Source: an uncultured Fidelibacterota bacterium
Lineage (GTDB): Bacteria; Fidelibacterota; Marinisomatia; Marinisomatales; UBA1611
Direction of reading: 5' to 3'
Length of the DNA: 64,000 nt
Assembly: GCA_902562835.1 (NCBI GenBank)
Contig: CACEUX010000006.1
Location: 1-64,000, forward strand
The translations under genes and the position numbers were made by a program. Under the pieces are notes generated by a model. The model ran no database searches. It was not told the origin of the DNA and saw only the letters and a program-made list of their open reading frames with translations. Numbering within the stretch: the first letter of the stretch is position 1; every line of letters begins with the position of its first letter. Of this stretch, positions 1 to 9,477 are shown piece after piece.

Positions 1-1
1 A

Positions 2-712
2 AAAAAGGATATTGTACTTAGAGAGTGGAAAACAAAGGACTATCCTGATGGATCTAACTTAATTGAATATTGGGAATTGGACGAGCCGTCCTTATTCTCC
101 CCTATGAAGTTAATTAGGCAGTTTTTACCAAGTGGTGGTTTTAAGTCAGCAAAAATAGATAAAGAGACCTATGAAGCTATTCTTGAATTAGATGAATTGA
201 TATCTGTGAAAGAAGAAATCTCTGGTTTGATATCTGTAACAGTTTTGATGGAGGATCCAAAGTTAGCCTCCGACATTGCAAATTATATTGCAGAGTATGT
301 TAAGAATTTTATTTCACTAGAGCAAAAAAGGGAAACCTCAAGTAATAAGACCTTCGTAGAGAAACAAATGAAAGAAGCAAAATCTCAAACTGAGAACTCT
401 GAAGATTCTTTGACAGATTTTAGAAAAGATCATCCATTAAGATTGGATACACCCTCCATAGAGATGATGAGAGAGAGACTTGAAAGTACAGTAGAAGAAA
501 ATCGTGCAGTTTATATTACACTTAGACAACAATTTGAGATCGCAAAAATTGATGAAGCGAAAGAAAGGCTTCTAATCAATATCTTAGACACAGCAGAGCC
601 TGCGGTTAAAAAAGCTAAACCAAAACGAACTTTAATCGTTCTCCTATCACTTTTTGGTGGTTTCATATTAGCAATTCCTTTCTCCATTTACCTTGACAGA
701 CGAAAAAGTTAA
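2..712 (+). CDS. Wzz/GNVR-type polysaccharide chain-length determinant protein (5' partial, open to window edge)
   Basis: Frame is open upstream of the listed ORF start at 77 to position 2 (KKDIVLREWKTKDYPDGSNLIEYWELDEPS...). Coiled-coil body and C-terminal TM helix (LIVLLSLFGGFILAIPFSIYLDRRKS) typical of Wzz. Confidence 0.75.
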   Translation, partial: KKDIVLREWKTKDYPDGSNLIEYWELDEPSLFSPMKLIRQFLPSGGFKSAKIDKETYEAILELDELISVKEEISGLISVTVLMEDPKLASDIANYIAEYVKNFISLEQKRETSSNKTFVEKQMKEAKSQTENSEDSLTDFRKDHPLRLDTPSIEMMRERLESTVEENRAVYITLRQQFEIAKIDEAKERLLINILDTAEPAVKKAKPKRTLIVLLSLFGGFILAIPFSIYLDRRKS

Positions 713-1241
713 TCAAAAACATAATTTCTTCTTTAGTCAACGCCTTATAAAGAACTCCTTTTATACAGGATTGGCCTTGGGCTTCGTAGGGATTATTCCA
801 TTTGCATTTAATTTTTTAGTAGCTAGGTCCTTTGGTAAAGAAATTTTAGGATCTATAAACATCACCCTAAGCTTCTGTCTCATAATCACGATCTTTGTTA
901 CAAACTTTTTCGGAAGTGCTGGAAACAAATACCTTGCGGAATACCGTGGTAGCCAGGACTTAGAACATTTTCAATTTGTTTTTAAGATAATGATCGGTAT
1001 ACCGATCATTATCTTATCAATTATTGCTGGGCTACTTTCATGGAACTGGGCCTACATATCCAATAATTTTTCTTTACCATCAAATCTTTTATGGCCTGTG
1101 ATAATTTATATTTTTTTAAGATCATTTTATATCCTCTTTCGGCGAGCCTTATATGGCATTGATCTGGTCAAAGCTTATGCAGTAAATGAAATAATATCTG
1201 TTATAAGCGGTTTTTTATTCTCTTGTATTTCGCCCTTTTGA
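693..1241 (+). pseudogene. Oligosaccharide flippase (Wzx/MATE-like), N-terminal fragment of ~170 aa, apparently truncated
   Basis: N-terminal flippase-like TM pattern (GLALGFVGIIPFAFNFLVARSFGKEILGSINITLSFCLI). Only 182 aa versus the usual ~400-500; the 3' end collides with an antisense HTH ORF. Confidence 0.6.
983..1016. repeat. Perfect 34-bp palindrome without spacer
   Basis: TAAGATAATGATCGGTA|TACCGATCATTATCTTA; each of 17 base pairs checked by hand. Confidence 0.97.
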
Positions 1242-1408
1242 ACTTTTACAAGGCCTCTTTTTTTCAGTTCCGCAATACGGTTTCTTAATGTCTTTTCAGT
1301 TAACCCATACTTTTTTGCAACAGTTGCTCTTTTATTTGGATTATCTATGATCTCAGGATTACCTTTAATGATATTTAATATTTTTTCTTCGTGTGGTGTT
1401 AGTTTCAT
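1175..1408 (-). CDS. Small winged-helix/HTH DNA-binding protein
   Basis: MKLTPHEEKILNIIKGNPEIIDNPNKRATVAKKYGLTEKTLRNRIAELKKRGLVKVQKG has a wHTH pattern. Start overlaps the stop of the upstream exporter gene (TAATG). Confidence 0.6.
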   Translation of the reverse strand: MKLTPHEEKILNIIKGNPEIIDNPNKRATVAKKYGLTEKTLRNRIAELKKRGLVKVQKGEIQENKKPLITDIISFTA

Positions 1409-3174
1409 TATGAAGTGACAATTGTTTGAATGTAAACAAATAGTAGTATGACCTGACCTATTGCTGATATGAGCTCTTTAGCAGCATACCATCTATTATA
1501 TTCTAACTTGTCTGGAACAAAAATAATATCTCCACTTTCTATATTTTGATTCCTTCTTAGTATTAATCTTTGTCCCGTTGTTGATTTAACTATGAACTTT
1601 TTTCTTGATGCATTCTTTGAAATACCACCTGCCATTTTTATATAATCATTTGCTTTATTACCTAAAGAAAATGGATATCTTCCTGGTGATAATATCGATC
1701 CAATGACCTCCACATAGGGGAAATCTCTTGGAACAAAAATAATATCATCTCCATTTACAAGGTGACTGTTTTGGTTATTTCTTGAAGATATTTCTAGTGC
1801 ACCTTTTTCTGTTCTAATTCGAGCTTTTACATAAGCTTTTTCTTCAATAGATCTATTCAATCCATCCTTTAACAATATCCGTTCAAGTTCACGGTCTGGA
1901 ATTTTTATTATTGTACTATTATTTACATATATTTTTGAAGAATCAGCATTTGGTAAAAATCCACCTGCCTCAATTATAATGTCGTTTATCGTTGTTGCCC
2001 CAGTTATTATTGGATAGGAACCAGGATATTTTACTTCTCCAATTATTTCAACGATATTATGTGGATTCTCATTATCAAAGTAAGGAACCATGATATGGTC
2101 TTCTGGAAATAGCTCATAATTTTTAGATTGTTCGAATGAAATATAAAAGGATTCGGAATCTCGCTCAGAGCTAGACCGAGTAATTCTTATACTATCTATA
2201 TTACTATCAGAATGAAGACCTCCCGCGATTAACAGAGCATCAGCTATACTGTCCTTTGCCTTAAACTCATAATCACCTGGTTTTTGTATTCCACCTTTTA
2301 CTGTAAAAGAACGATTTTTATAAGGTATTTTTATTATATCATTTTGCTGTATGTACGGATTGTGTAGTACATCACCAGTAACTTTAAATTTTTCAAGGTC
2401 GACCTCGATCGACTTATCACCTCTTAAAACAATAATATTCCTTTTTGATAAGAGATCAATATCGCTTTTTTCAATATCTTGAGCTATTCCAAGCTTTCTT
2501 TTATAAAAGTCATCAACAGCTAGCCTGGATCTCATTCCAAATGTATCATTATTACCAGATTCACTGCCGCGCGTGCTAAATGAATCTTTTTTCCTTTGGT
2601 TAAAGTCAGAGATGATTTGCTCAAATAGATCAGATACTCTTGTCATCGGTGTGACAATAAAGTAACCAGCATTTGTAAACTGGCCAGATACTAAAACTCT
2701 AAATTGTCTGATAACTTCTAATTCTACATTTATTTTAACGTTCTTATTCCAAGATCTTATTTCTTTTTTTATTTCATTTATTAATTGTTTTAGTGTTAAT
2801 TGATTACAATCTACAATTCCTACTGAAGGAATGAGTAGTCTGCCTGATGGAGATATTGTGAGACTGTGATCAAATGTTTCATTACTTGAAATTATATTAA
2901 TATTGAATTGGTCGCCCGGGCCAACATAATATTCATTGGGGTCAATGGGTTTGTCAATTATGAACCTATCTTGCCTCCTGCCTGTTTTCGTAATTGCTGA
3001 CGTTGTACCTGTTGATTTAGATATTTGTTTTTGTGCTAGCCTTAATGAATTAAGGTCCAGTGTCTGGGTTTTGGACGACCCGCTTATATACACTAATAGT
3101 GCAATTAATTTAATAATTACTTTCATTACTTTGGTCATTCTGTCGAGGTATCGACATGAGACAAGGAAGTACAA
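1408..3174 (-). CDS. Polysaccharide export protein, Wza-like (Poly_export plus SLBB domains)
   Basis: YYVGPGDQFNINI...ISPSGRLLIPSVGIV motif plus repeated SLBB-type segments (VEIIGEVKYPGSYPI, VEVIGSILSPGRYPF). True start may be an internal Met (MTKVMKVIIKLIALL). Confidence 0.85.
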   Translation of the reverse strand: MYFLVSCRYLDRMTKVMKVIIKLIALLVYISGSSKTQTLDLNSLRLAQKQISKSTGTTSAITKTGRRQDRFIIDKPIDPNEYYVGPGDQFNINIISSNETFDHSLTISPSGRLLIPSVGIVDCNQLTLKQLINEIKKEIRSWNKNVKINVELEVIRQFRVLVSGQFTNAGYFIVTPMTRVSDLFEQIISDFNQRKKDSFSTRGSESGNNDTFGMRSRLAVDDFYKRKLGIAQDIEKSDIDLLSKRNIIVLRGDKSIEVDLEKFKVTGDVLHNPYIQQNDIIKIPYKNRSFTVKGGIQKPGDYEFKAKDSIADALLIAGGLHSDSNIDSIRITRSSSERDSESFYISFEQSKNYELFPEDHIMVPYFDNENPHNIVEIIGEVKYPGSYPIITGATTINDIIIEAGGFLPNADSSKIYVNNSTIIKIPDRELERILLKDGLNRSIEEKAYVKARIRTEKGALEISSRNNQNSHLVNGDDIIFVPRDFPYVEVIGSILSPGRYPFSLGNKANDYIKMAGGISKNASRKKFIVKSTTGQRLILRRNQNIESGDIIFVPDKLEYNRWYAAKELISAIGQVILLFVYIQTIVTS

Positions 3175-3400
3175 TTACCCGATTGAATGTTCTATTATGT
3201 TTTGCCTTTATTATTTAAACTGGGCGCAATTTATATCGATAGTATTCCTTGTATGAATATTTAAACTTATTCTGGAAATAGAACTAATCCAAATTATATT
3301 TAGCCCGGGCAACTGCCCACTAAAAGCTAAAAATTCTTTAAGCTTTTGTAATGGACAATTATTGAAAATAAATTAATTGTATAACTAAAGGTAATTGTAG

Positions 3401-4666
3401 ATGATATCGATTAAAAAACTTCGAAAAAATAAAGAGTCCTTCCAAGAAAAATTAGCATTGAAGCAGGATAATAGCGATATGGGGCTCATCTTATCTCTCG
3501 ATGAAAAATTACGTGAATTAAAAACAATATCTAGCGAAATGAGAGCAGAAAGGAACAATGCATCTGAGGCGATTGGTCAAGCAAAAAAATCAGGTCATGA
3601 TGCTTCCGCTGCAATTAATACCATGAAAGAATTAGGCGAAAATTTAAAGAAAGTTGAATATGACCTAGATAAGATTTCAAACCAATTAAATGATCTATTA
3701 TTCAAGGTTCCAAACCCTCCACATGATAGCTCCCCACAAGGAATAGACGAGTCAGGCAATGTTGAGATCAGATCTTGGGGTAAAAAACCTGAAATAGATT
3801 TCGAACTAAAAACACATACTGAAATTGGTAAAGACCTAGAATTGTTTGATTTCAAAAGAGGGGCAAAGCTTTCTGGAAGTGGATTTCCCCTTTACATTGG
3901 TCAAGGGGCTCAACTTGAACGTGCCTTAATTAATTCAATGATGGAACACCATCGAAAAGAATATAGTTATAAAGAAATTTTTCCTCCTGTATTGATGAAA
4001 AAAATGTCAATGGTCACAACAGGACAGTTGCCAAAGTTTGAAGAAGATATGTACCATACTGAATTAGATAATTTATATCTGGCTCCAACCGCTGAAGTGC
4101 CAGTTACTAATATTCACCGTGACGAAATCATTAATGAATCAGAACTACCTATTCAGTATGTGGCATATTCTCCATGTTTTAGAAGAGAATCAGGTTCTTA
4201 TGGAAAAGACACAAGAGGTTTATTGCGCGTCCATCAATTCAATAAGGTAGAATTAGTCAAATTCACAACTCCAGAAAGCTCTTATAGAGAATTGGAAAAC
4301 CTTACTAAACAAGCTGAATCAATTTTGCAAAAACTAGGATTGCATTATAGAGTGATAGAATTATGTACTGGTGATCTAAGCTTTGCTGCGGCAAAGTGTT
4401 ACGATATAGAGATTTGGGCTCCTGGAGAATGTAAATGGTTAGAGGTCTCTTCATGTAGCAATTTTGAATCATTTCAAGCTCGTCGTGGAAATATTAGGTA
4501 TAGAGGTTCTGATAATAATGTACAATTTCTTCATACATTAAATGGCTCTGGTGTCGCAACACCTAGGTTAATGGTTGCTTTAATTGAGACTTATCAACAG
4601 CAAGATGGGACAATAAAATTTCCTCAAAAGGTTGCTGATTTTCTAGGCATTCAGGAGATTTTATAA
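3401..4666 (+). CDS. serS: Seryl-tRNA synthetase
   Basis: Class II aaRS motifs: coiled-coil N-arm, TAEVPVTN, FRRESGSYGKDTRGLLRVHQFNKVE, CSNFESFQARR. Confidence 0.97.
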   Translation: MISIKKLRKNKESFQEKLALKQDNSDMGLILSLDEKLRELKTISSEMRAERNNASEAIGQAKKSGHDASAAINTMKELGENLKKVEYDLDKISNQLNDLLFKVPNPPHDSSPQGIDESGNVEIRSWGKKPEIDFELKTHTEIGKDLELFDFKRGAKLSGSGFPLYIGQGAQLERALINSMMEHHRKEYSYKEIFPPVLMKKMSMVTTGQLPKFEEDMYHTELDNLYLAPTAEVPVTNIHRDEIINESELPIQYVAYSPCFRRESGSYGKDTRGLLRVHQFNKVELVKFTTPESSYRELENLTKQAESILQKLGLHYRVIELCTGDLSFAAAKCYDIEIWAPGECKWLEVSSCSNFESFQARRGNIRYRGSDNNVQFLHTLNGSGVATPRLMVALIETYQQQDGTIKFPQKVADFLGIQEIL

Positions 4667-5365
4667 TTGAGGGCTTTCTGGGCTTTCCTGATTACAGTTA
4701 TCTTTACATTTATTTTTGGACTATCAGGTATCTTTATATCATTTTTCGAATCTAAAAAAGGTAGGGCTCTAGGACACTGTGCAAGGTTGTGGGCAAAAAG
4801 TATTTTATTTTTCACTGGGGTAAAATTTTCTATAAAAGGCCTAAATAATCTTGATAAAAATAGTAATTATATTTTTGCAGGTAATCACACATCAGTATTT
4901 GATATCCCACTAGCATTTGCAGTTCTGCCTTTTTGGTTGGTTCCTATAGCAAAAAAAGAACTGAGGTCCGTTTTTTTATTAGGCTGGGTAATGGATACAG
5001 CTGGGCATATTTGGGTAGATAGAAAAAATACAGAAAGTGCTCTTAAATCCCTTCAAAATGCAAAGGAGTCATTAATGCTCATACCCAGATCTATTTTACT
5101 ATTCCCTGAGGGAACACGTACTCGTAACGGTTTGTTGGCTCCTTTCAAGCCCGGAGGGTTACTAATAGCAGTTGATACCAATATGCCTATTGTGCCAATA
5201 GCATTTGTTGGCACATTTGAGAAGCTTGAGCCTGAATCATGGTCTATGAATAATAACCCAATAGAATTGCGTATAGGAAAACCCATCTCTTCAGAAAGTT
5301 ATTCTGTTGAAACCCGAAAAGAATTAGCTAACTATGTTAGGGATCAGGTAAAGAAATTGCAGTAA
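4667..5365 (+). CDS. plsC: 1-acyl-sn-glycerol-3-phosphate acyltransferase (PlsC family), TTG start
   Basis: NHTSVFD (HX4D-type) and FPEGTRTR motifs. Confidence 0.9.
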   Translation: MRAFWAFLITVIFTFIFGLSGIFISFFESKKGRALGHCARLWAKSILFFTGVKFSIKGLNNLDKNSNYIFAGNHTSVFDIPLAFAVLPFWLVPIAKKELRSVFLLGWVMDTAGHIWVDRKNTESALKSLQNAKESLMLIPRSILLFPEGTRTRNGLLAPFKPGGLLIAVDTNMPIVPIAFVGTFEKLEPESWSMNNNPIELRIGKPISSESYSVETRKELANYVRDQVKKLQ

Positions 5366-5832
5366 TGAGAAAAAATATTAAATCCACTATTCACAAAGAT
5401 TGTATTAAATGGAAGAGCTCTGGGAAATGTATTGTGTTTACAAATGGATGTTTCGATCTGTTACATAAGGGGCATACTGATTTATTAATGACATCTGCGA
5501 AGTTTGGCGATATATTAGTTGTGGGTTTGAACTCTGATATTTCAGTTAAAATGCTTAAGGGTGAAGGCAGGCCCATTCAACCTGAGTCAATTAGATTAGA
5601 TGCTCTAATAAAAACAGGGCTCGTATCGAGGGTATATCTTTTTGATGATGAAACTCCTTTAAATTTAATTAAAATTATTAAACCGGATATTTTAGTAAAG
5701 GGTGGAGATTATTCGCCAGATGAGGTTGTGGGCAAAAGCGAGGTAACTGAATGGGGTGGAAAAGTGAAAATAGTCCCATTAACCCCAGGATATAGCACTA
5801 CAAAAACTATTCAAAAAATGAATAGACAATGA
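5365..5832 (+). CDS. RfaE2/HldE C-terminal-type nucleotidyltransferase (heptose-1-phosphate adenylyltransferase-like)
   Basis: FTNGCFDLLHKGH and LKGEGRP...VKGGDY motifs of the cytidylyltransferase family. Confidence 0.85.
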   Translation: MRKNIKSTIHKDCIKWKSSGKCIVFTNGCFDLLHKGHTDLLMTSAKFGDILVVGLNSDISVKMLKGEGRPIQPESIRLDALIKTGLVSRVYLFDDETPLNLIKIIKPDILVKGGDYSPDEVVGKSEVTEWGGKVKIVPLTPGYSTTKTIQKMNRQ

Positions 5833-5889
5833 CTTGTGTGAATTAATATTTTAGGTTAATATCCCATCGCGGAGTTACACTAAATCCCT

Positions 5890-7518
5890 TTGAATAGCAT
5901 ACTTAGAGCAATTGTATTCTTACTTGTCTTAACCAGGGCCTTGCTTGGCTCAGAAGCAAAGTCTATTTCAAGCGTATTCCCTAGCGCTTCTGTTTTTACA
6001 ACAGCAACAAACGATACTACTTCTAATATCACCGTTGATGAAACTCGAAATAGATTCCCTGAAATACTAAAGGACGCGAAATTGCTCATGTCTGAGGTGA
6101 TTATTTCTGATTTCAATAAAGACACACTTGAAGTAGCATTCTTATTAAGTAAGATTTTTGAATTGCTCATAGAAGCAGATCAGATTGGAGAAATGAACCT
6201 TGAGGATAAAGAAGAATTTGGTCGTTTCAATAGAACTTTTACCGACCTTTATACTCATAACTTGGTAACTGTACAAAATATTAATGCACCCGTAATGGCA
6301 GAGAAAGTTTGGGCTGATATATCTGAAGCCATAGAAATTGAGATGGGTGAAACAAAATTTACAGTGGTAGAAGATCGTGATGGACATATCCCTTTAGTTA
6401 GAAATAAGCAGGTAGATCAATACATTAATTATTTTCAAACAAAGGGAAGAAAACAGTTCCAGATCTGGCTAGATAGATATGTCAAATACAAAGATTTAAT
6501 CTTGCCAATTCTTAAAGAGCATGAGATGCCTGAAGAATTCATGTACCTTGCAATGATAGAATCTGGCCTTAACCCAAAAGCCTATAGTAAAGCAAAAGCA
6601 TCAGGGATGTGGCAATTTATTTATTCAACAGGTAAAACATATGGTCTGAATCGAGATTGGTACAGGGATGAACGAAGAGATCCAGTTAAAGCAACTCACG
6701 CTGCTTGTAAATACTTAAAAGACCTATATACTCTTTTTGATAATTGGTATCTAACATTGGCAGCTTACAATTGTGGTGAGGGAAGGGTTTTGAGAGCATC
6801 CAAATTGCATCAAACATATGATTTTTGGCAAATGCATTCTTTGCCAAGAGAAACAAGAAACTACATTCCATACTTTTTATCAGCTGCAATTATAGCCCGC
6901 ACCCCTGATGCATATGGTTTCAAAGTGCCAAAAAATATAAAACCATTTAGGTATGAGACAATTACACTTGAGAAAAGTGCAGATATTGCAGTTCTTGCAC
7001 GTGTTGCAGGTTTAAAACCAAATGTATTAAGGGAGTATAATCCAGAACTTAGACAATCAGCCACCCCAACAGAGGCTGGTTATCAATTGAAATTACCAGT
7101 TGAAAGCAAAGAGGGATTTATTGCTGCATGGAACGCCATTCCAGAAGAAGAGCGCTTTGCACCGCAATTTGTAGTTCATAGGGTAAGATATGGTGAAAGC
7201 CTTTGGACTATTTCTAAAAAGTATAATGTTTCTATACATGACCTAGCAGCAGTAAATAAAATTAGGAATAGAAATAAGGTTCGCGTTGGCCAAAAATTAA
7301 ATGTGCCCTTAAAAGGTGGCCGAGTTTGGGGGAACGGTGACAATGGAGGGCCTCCAGGATACTCCAAACGGGTATACAGAGTTAAACGTGGTGACACGCT
7401 AGGGCAGATTGCAGAAAATTTTGGTACAAGAGCAAGCAAGATAAGGCGGTGGAATAATTTAAAATATGGCTCTCATTTAATTCATGTAGGACAAAAATTG
7501 GTTATTTGGGTTAAATAG
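5890..7518 (+). CDS. Membrane-bound lytic murein transglycosylase, MltD-like, with two LysM domains; TTG start
   Basis: SLT motif ESGLNPKAYSKAKASGMWQFIYSTGKTYGL...AAYNCGEGRV; LysM repeats (VRYGESLWTISKKYNV..., VKRGDTLGQIAENFG...). Confidence 0.92.
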   Translation: MNSILRAIVFLLVLTRALLGSEAKSISSVFPSASVFTTATNDTTSNITVDETRNRFPEILKDAKLLMSEVIISDFNKDTLEVAFLLSKIFELLIEADQIGEMNLEDKEEFGRFNRTFTDLYTHNLVTVQNINAPVMAEKVWADISEAIEIEMGETKFTVVEDRDGHIPLVRNKQVDQYINYFQTKGRKQFQIWLDRYVKYKDLILPILKEHEMPEEFMYLAMIESGLNPKAYSKAKASGMWQFIYSTGKTYGLNRDWYRDERRDPVKATHAACKYLKDLYTLFDNWYLTLAAYNCGEGRVLRASKLHQTYDFWQMHSLPRETRNYIPYFLSAAIIARTPDAYGFKVPKNIKPFRYETITLEKSADIAVLARVAGLKPNVLREYNPELRQSATPTEAGYQLKLPVESKEGFIAAWNAIPEEERFAPQFVVHRVRYGESLWTISKKYNVSIHDLAAVNKIRNRNKVRVGQKLNVPLKGGRVWGNGDNGGPPGYSKRVYRVKRGDTLGQIAENFGTRASKIRRWNNLKYGSHLIHVGQKLVIWVK

Positions 7519-7561
7519 TTCCCAAAATTGTTAATCGGACTCTTTAAGGGGGAAAAATATA

Positions 7562-7849
7562 ATGACAAAACAAGAAATTGTAGACCTTGTCGCGGAAGCA
7601 ACTGGGCTAACAAAGGTTGAAACGGAAACTGTTATGAATGGAATAATGGGTACGATCATTGATTCATTGGCAGATAATGAGAGGGTCGAGTTAAGGGGTT
7701 TTGGTACTTTTGGAATAAAACATAGGATGCCAAAGAAAGCTCGTAACCCGGGTACAGGAGAGCCAGTTTATTTGCCAGAAAGGTTTGTTCCAACATTTAA
7801 ACCTAGTAAACTTATGCGTTCACGTGTGAACGATTTAATCAATAAATAA
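7562..7849 (+). CDS. HU/IHF-family DNA-binding protein
   Basis: MTKQEIVDLVAEATGLTK...ELRGFGTFGIKHRMPKKARNPGTGE. Confidence 0.93.
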   Translation: MTKQEIVDLVAEATGLTKVETETVMNGIMGTIIDSLADNERVELRGFGTFGIKHRMPKKARNPGTGEPVYLPERFVPTFKPSKLMRSRVNDLINK

Positions 7850-7860
7850 GTGGGTTTTAA

Positions 7861-7956
7861 ATGCCAAGTGGTAAAAAAAGAAAAAAGAAAAAGATGAATA
7901 CGCATAAACGTAAAAAACGTTTGCGTGCAAATCGCCATAAGAAAAAAGATAAATAG
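7861..7956 (+). CDS. 31-aa highly basic AURKAIP1/COX24-domain-like small protein (putative ribosome-associated)
   Basis: Manual translation MPSGKKRKKKKMNTHKRKKRLRANRHKKKDK*; matches the MPSGKKRK..K..THKRKKRLR.NRHKKK pattern I recall from Bacteroidetes small proteins. Absent from the ORF track because of length. Confidence 0.8.
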   Translation: MPSGKKRKKKKMNTHKRKKRLRANRHKKKDK

Positions 7957-8016
7957 TTTATAATTAAAAGGCTAATAGCCCTTTGCCCTAATCACCTTAG
8001 GTCATACATTTAAGTT

Positions 8017-9225
8017 ATGTTTGAGTTCCAAGATTGTTACACAGTCTCTAATTTAAATATGATTATAAGAGAGTCACTTGAGCATCAGTTCGCTAATATT
8101 TGGGTGAGGGGTGAGATTTCTAATTTTCATCATCACCCCTCTTCAGGGCATATGTATTTCACCTTAAAAGACACCAGGAGTGAATTACGATGTACCATGT
8201 TTCGAATAAACAACTCCTATTTAAAATTTAAACCCAATGATGGTATGGAGGTTCGTCTATTTGGCTTAGTTACTGTTTATGAAAAACGTGGACAGGTTCA
8301 ACTTAAGGTTTCCATAATGGAACCATTAGGATTGGGTAATCTTTATAAGTCATTTGAGCTTCTTAAGAAATCTCTGAATGAGGAAGGACTCTTTCTTGAA
8401 AAACATAAAGAAAAAATTCCACCATACCCCAATTATATAGGAATCATAACTTCAGGATCCAGTTCTGCCTGCCAAGATATTCTTAACGTTATTTCTAGAA
8501 GGGCACCCAATATCAATGTCCTAATTTTATCGGTAAGGGTCCAGGGAGATGTTGCCGCAGATGAAATAGTACAAGCTATTAAAACGTTCAATGAATATAG
8601 TGGTACAGATGTATTAATTCTAGCAAGAGGTGGTGGCTCCATTGAAGATTTATGGTCCTTTAATGAAGAGAAGGTAGCCCGTGCTATTTTCTCATCTTCT
8701 ATCCCAATAATTTCAGGTATCGGACATGAAACAGATTTTACAATAGCTGATTTTGTGTCCGATTTGCGTGCACCGACACCTTCTGCAGCAGCAGAACTTG
8801 CTGCACCCTTACTTGATGACATGTTACTATCAATATCCGAAACCCAGTCTAGATTAATTCGTTCAATGAAGAATCAATTAGAGCAAAAATGGCAAATAAA
8901 AGATCAGATCGATAAGAGGATAACCATTCAGCAGCCTGCAACAAAAATAGAAAGACAATCAGAAAAGTTATCTCAACTATATAAACGTTTCCTATTGGCG
9001 ATAGACCTTAAATGTGAAAAATATAGTAAGCATACCGAATCCCTATCTAAGCAATTAATAAACCTAGGTCCAAAACATGTTCTTCAAAGAGGGTATGCGA
9101 TACCTTTTGATCAGTCAGGAAATATAATTCGTAGAGCAGATCAAATATCTGTAGGGGAAGAATTTGCCTTAAAAACGGCGAGAGGTAGCCTCAGTGCAAA
9201 GAAAACATCTGATATTAATACTTAA
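8017..9225 (+). CDS. xseA: Exodeoxyribonuclease VII large subunit
   Basis: OB-fold N-terminus (VRGEISNFHHHPSSGHMYFTLKD) and RGGGSIEDLWSFNEE...GIGHETDFTIADFVSDLRAPTPSAAAE. Confidence 0.96.
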   Translation: MFEFQDCYTVSNLNMIIRESLEHQFANIWVRGEISNFHHHPSSGHMYFTLKDTRSELRCTMFRINNSYLKFKPNDGMEVRLFGLVTVYEKRGQVQLKVSIMEPLGLGNLYKSFELLKKSLNEEGLFLEKHKEKIPPYPNYIGIITSGSSSACQDILNVISRRAPNINVLILSVRVQGDVAADEIVQAIKTFNEYSGTDVLILARGGGSIEDLWSFNEEKVARAIFSSSIPIISGIGHETDFTIADFVSDLRAPTPSAAAELAAPLLDDMLLSISETQSRLIRSMKNQLEQKWQIKDQIDKRITIQQPATKIERQSEKLSQLYKRFLLAIDLKCEKYSKHTESLSKQLINLGPKHVLQRGYAIPFDQSGNIIRRADQISVGEEFALKTARGSLSAKKTSDINT

Positions 9226-9246
9226 TAAAACCATTTAATTTTAATT

Positions 9247-9477
9247 ATGTCAAAAAAGAAAAATGAAATTAGTTTTGAAGAATCTCTAGAACGCTTAGAG
9301 AACTTGGTTAATAAAATGGAATCAGGAGATGCAACCTTAGAACAGAGTTTAGTTTGGTTTGAAGAAGGAATGGATCTTATAAAATTATGCCAAGTTCAAT
9401 TAAATAATGCTGAACAGAAAGTACAAGAACTCGTTAAAAAAACAGATGGTAAATTTGAGCTCAAGGATATTAAGTGA
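9247..9477 (+). CDS. xseB: Exodeoxyribonuclease VII small subunit
   Basis: SFEESLERLENLVNKMESGDATLEQSLVWFEEGMDLI; immediately after xseA. Confidence 0.93.
   Translation: MSKKKNEISFEESLERLENLVNKMESGDATLEQSLVWFEEGMDLIKLCQVQLNNAEQKVQELVKKTDGKFELKDIK

Noticed and set aside
2936-3256. Plus-strand 106-aa ORF antisense to the Wza-like gene
   Set aside because: Composition looks like a reverse-frame shadow; no recognisable motif; overlaps a well-supported CDS.
3300-3375. Short hairpins upstream of serS (GGGCAACTGCCC; AAAAGCT...AGCTTTT) as a possible T-box or riboswitch
   Set aside because: No T-box consensus or specifier architecture recognised; stems are short and could be coincidental.
7960-7985. 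AAAAGGCTAATAGCCCTTT as a terminator after the microprotein
   Set aside because: Stem only ~4 perfect bp with an imperfect extension and no real T-tract; too weak to list as a feature.
8433-8822. 129-aa antisense ORF within xseA
   Set aside because: Entirely inside a conserved gene on the opposite strand; low-complexity Ser/Ala-rich translation typical of shadow ORFs.
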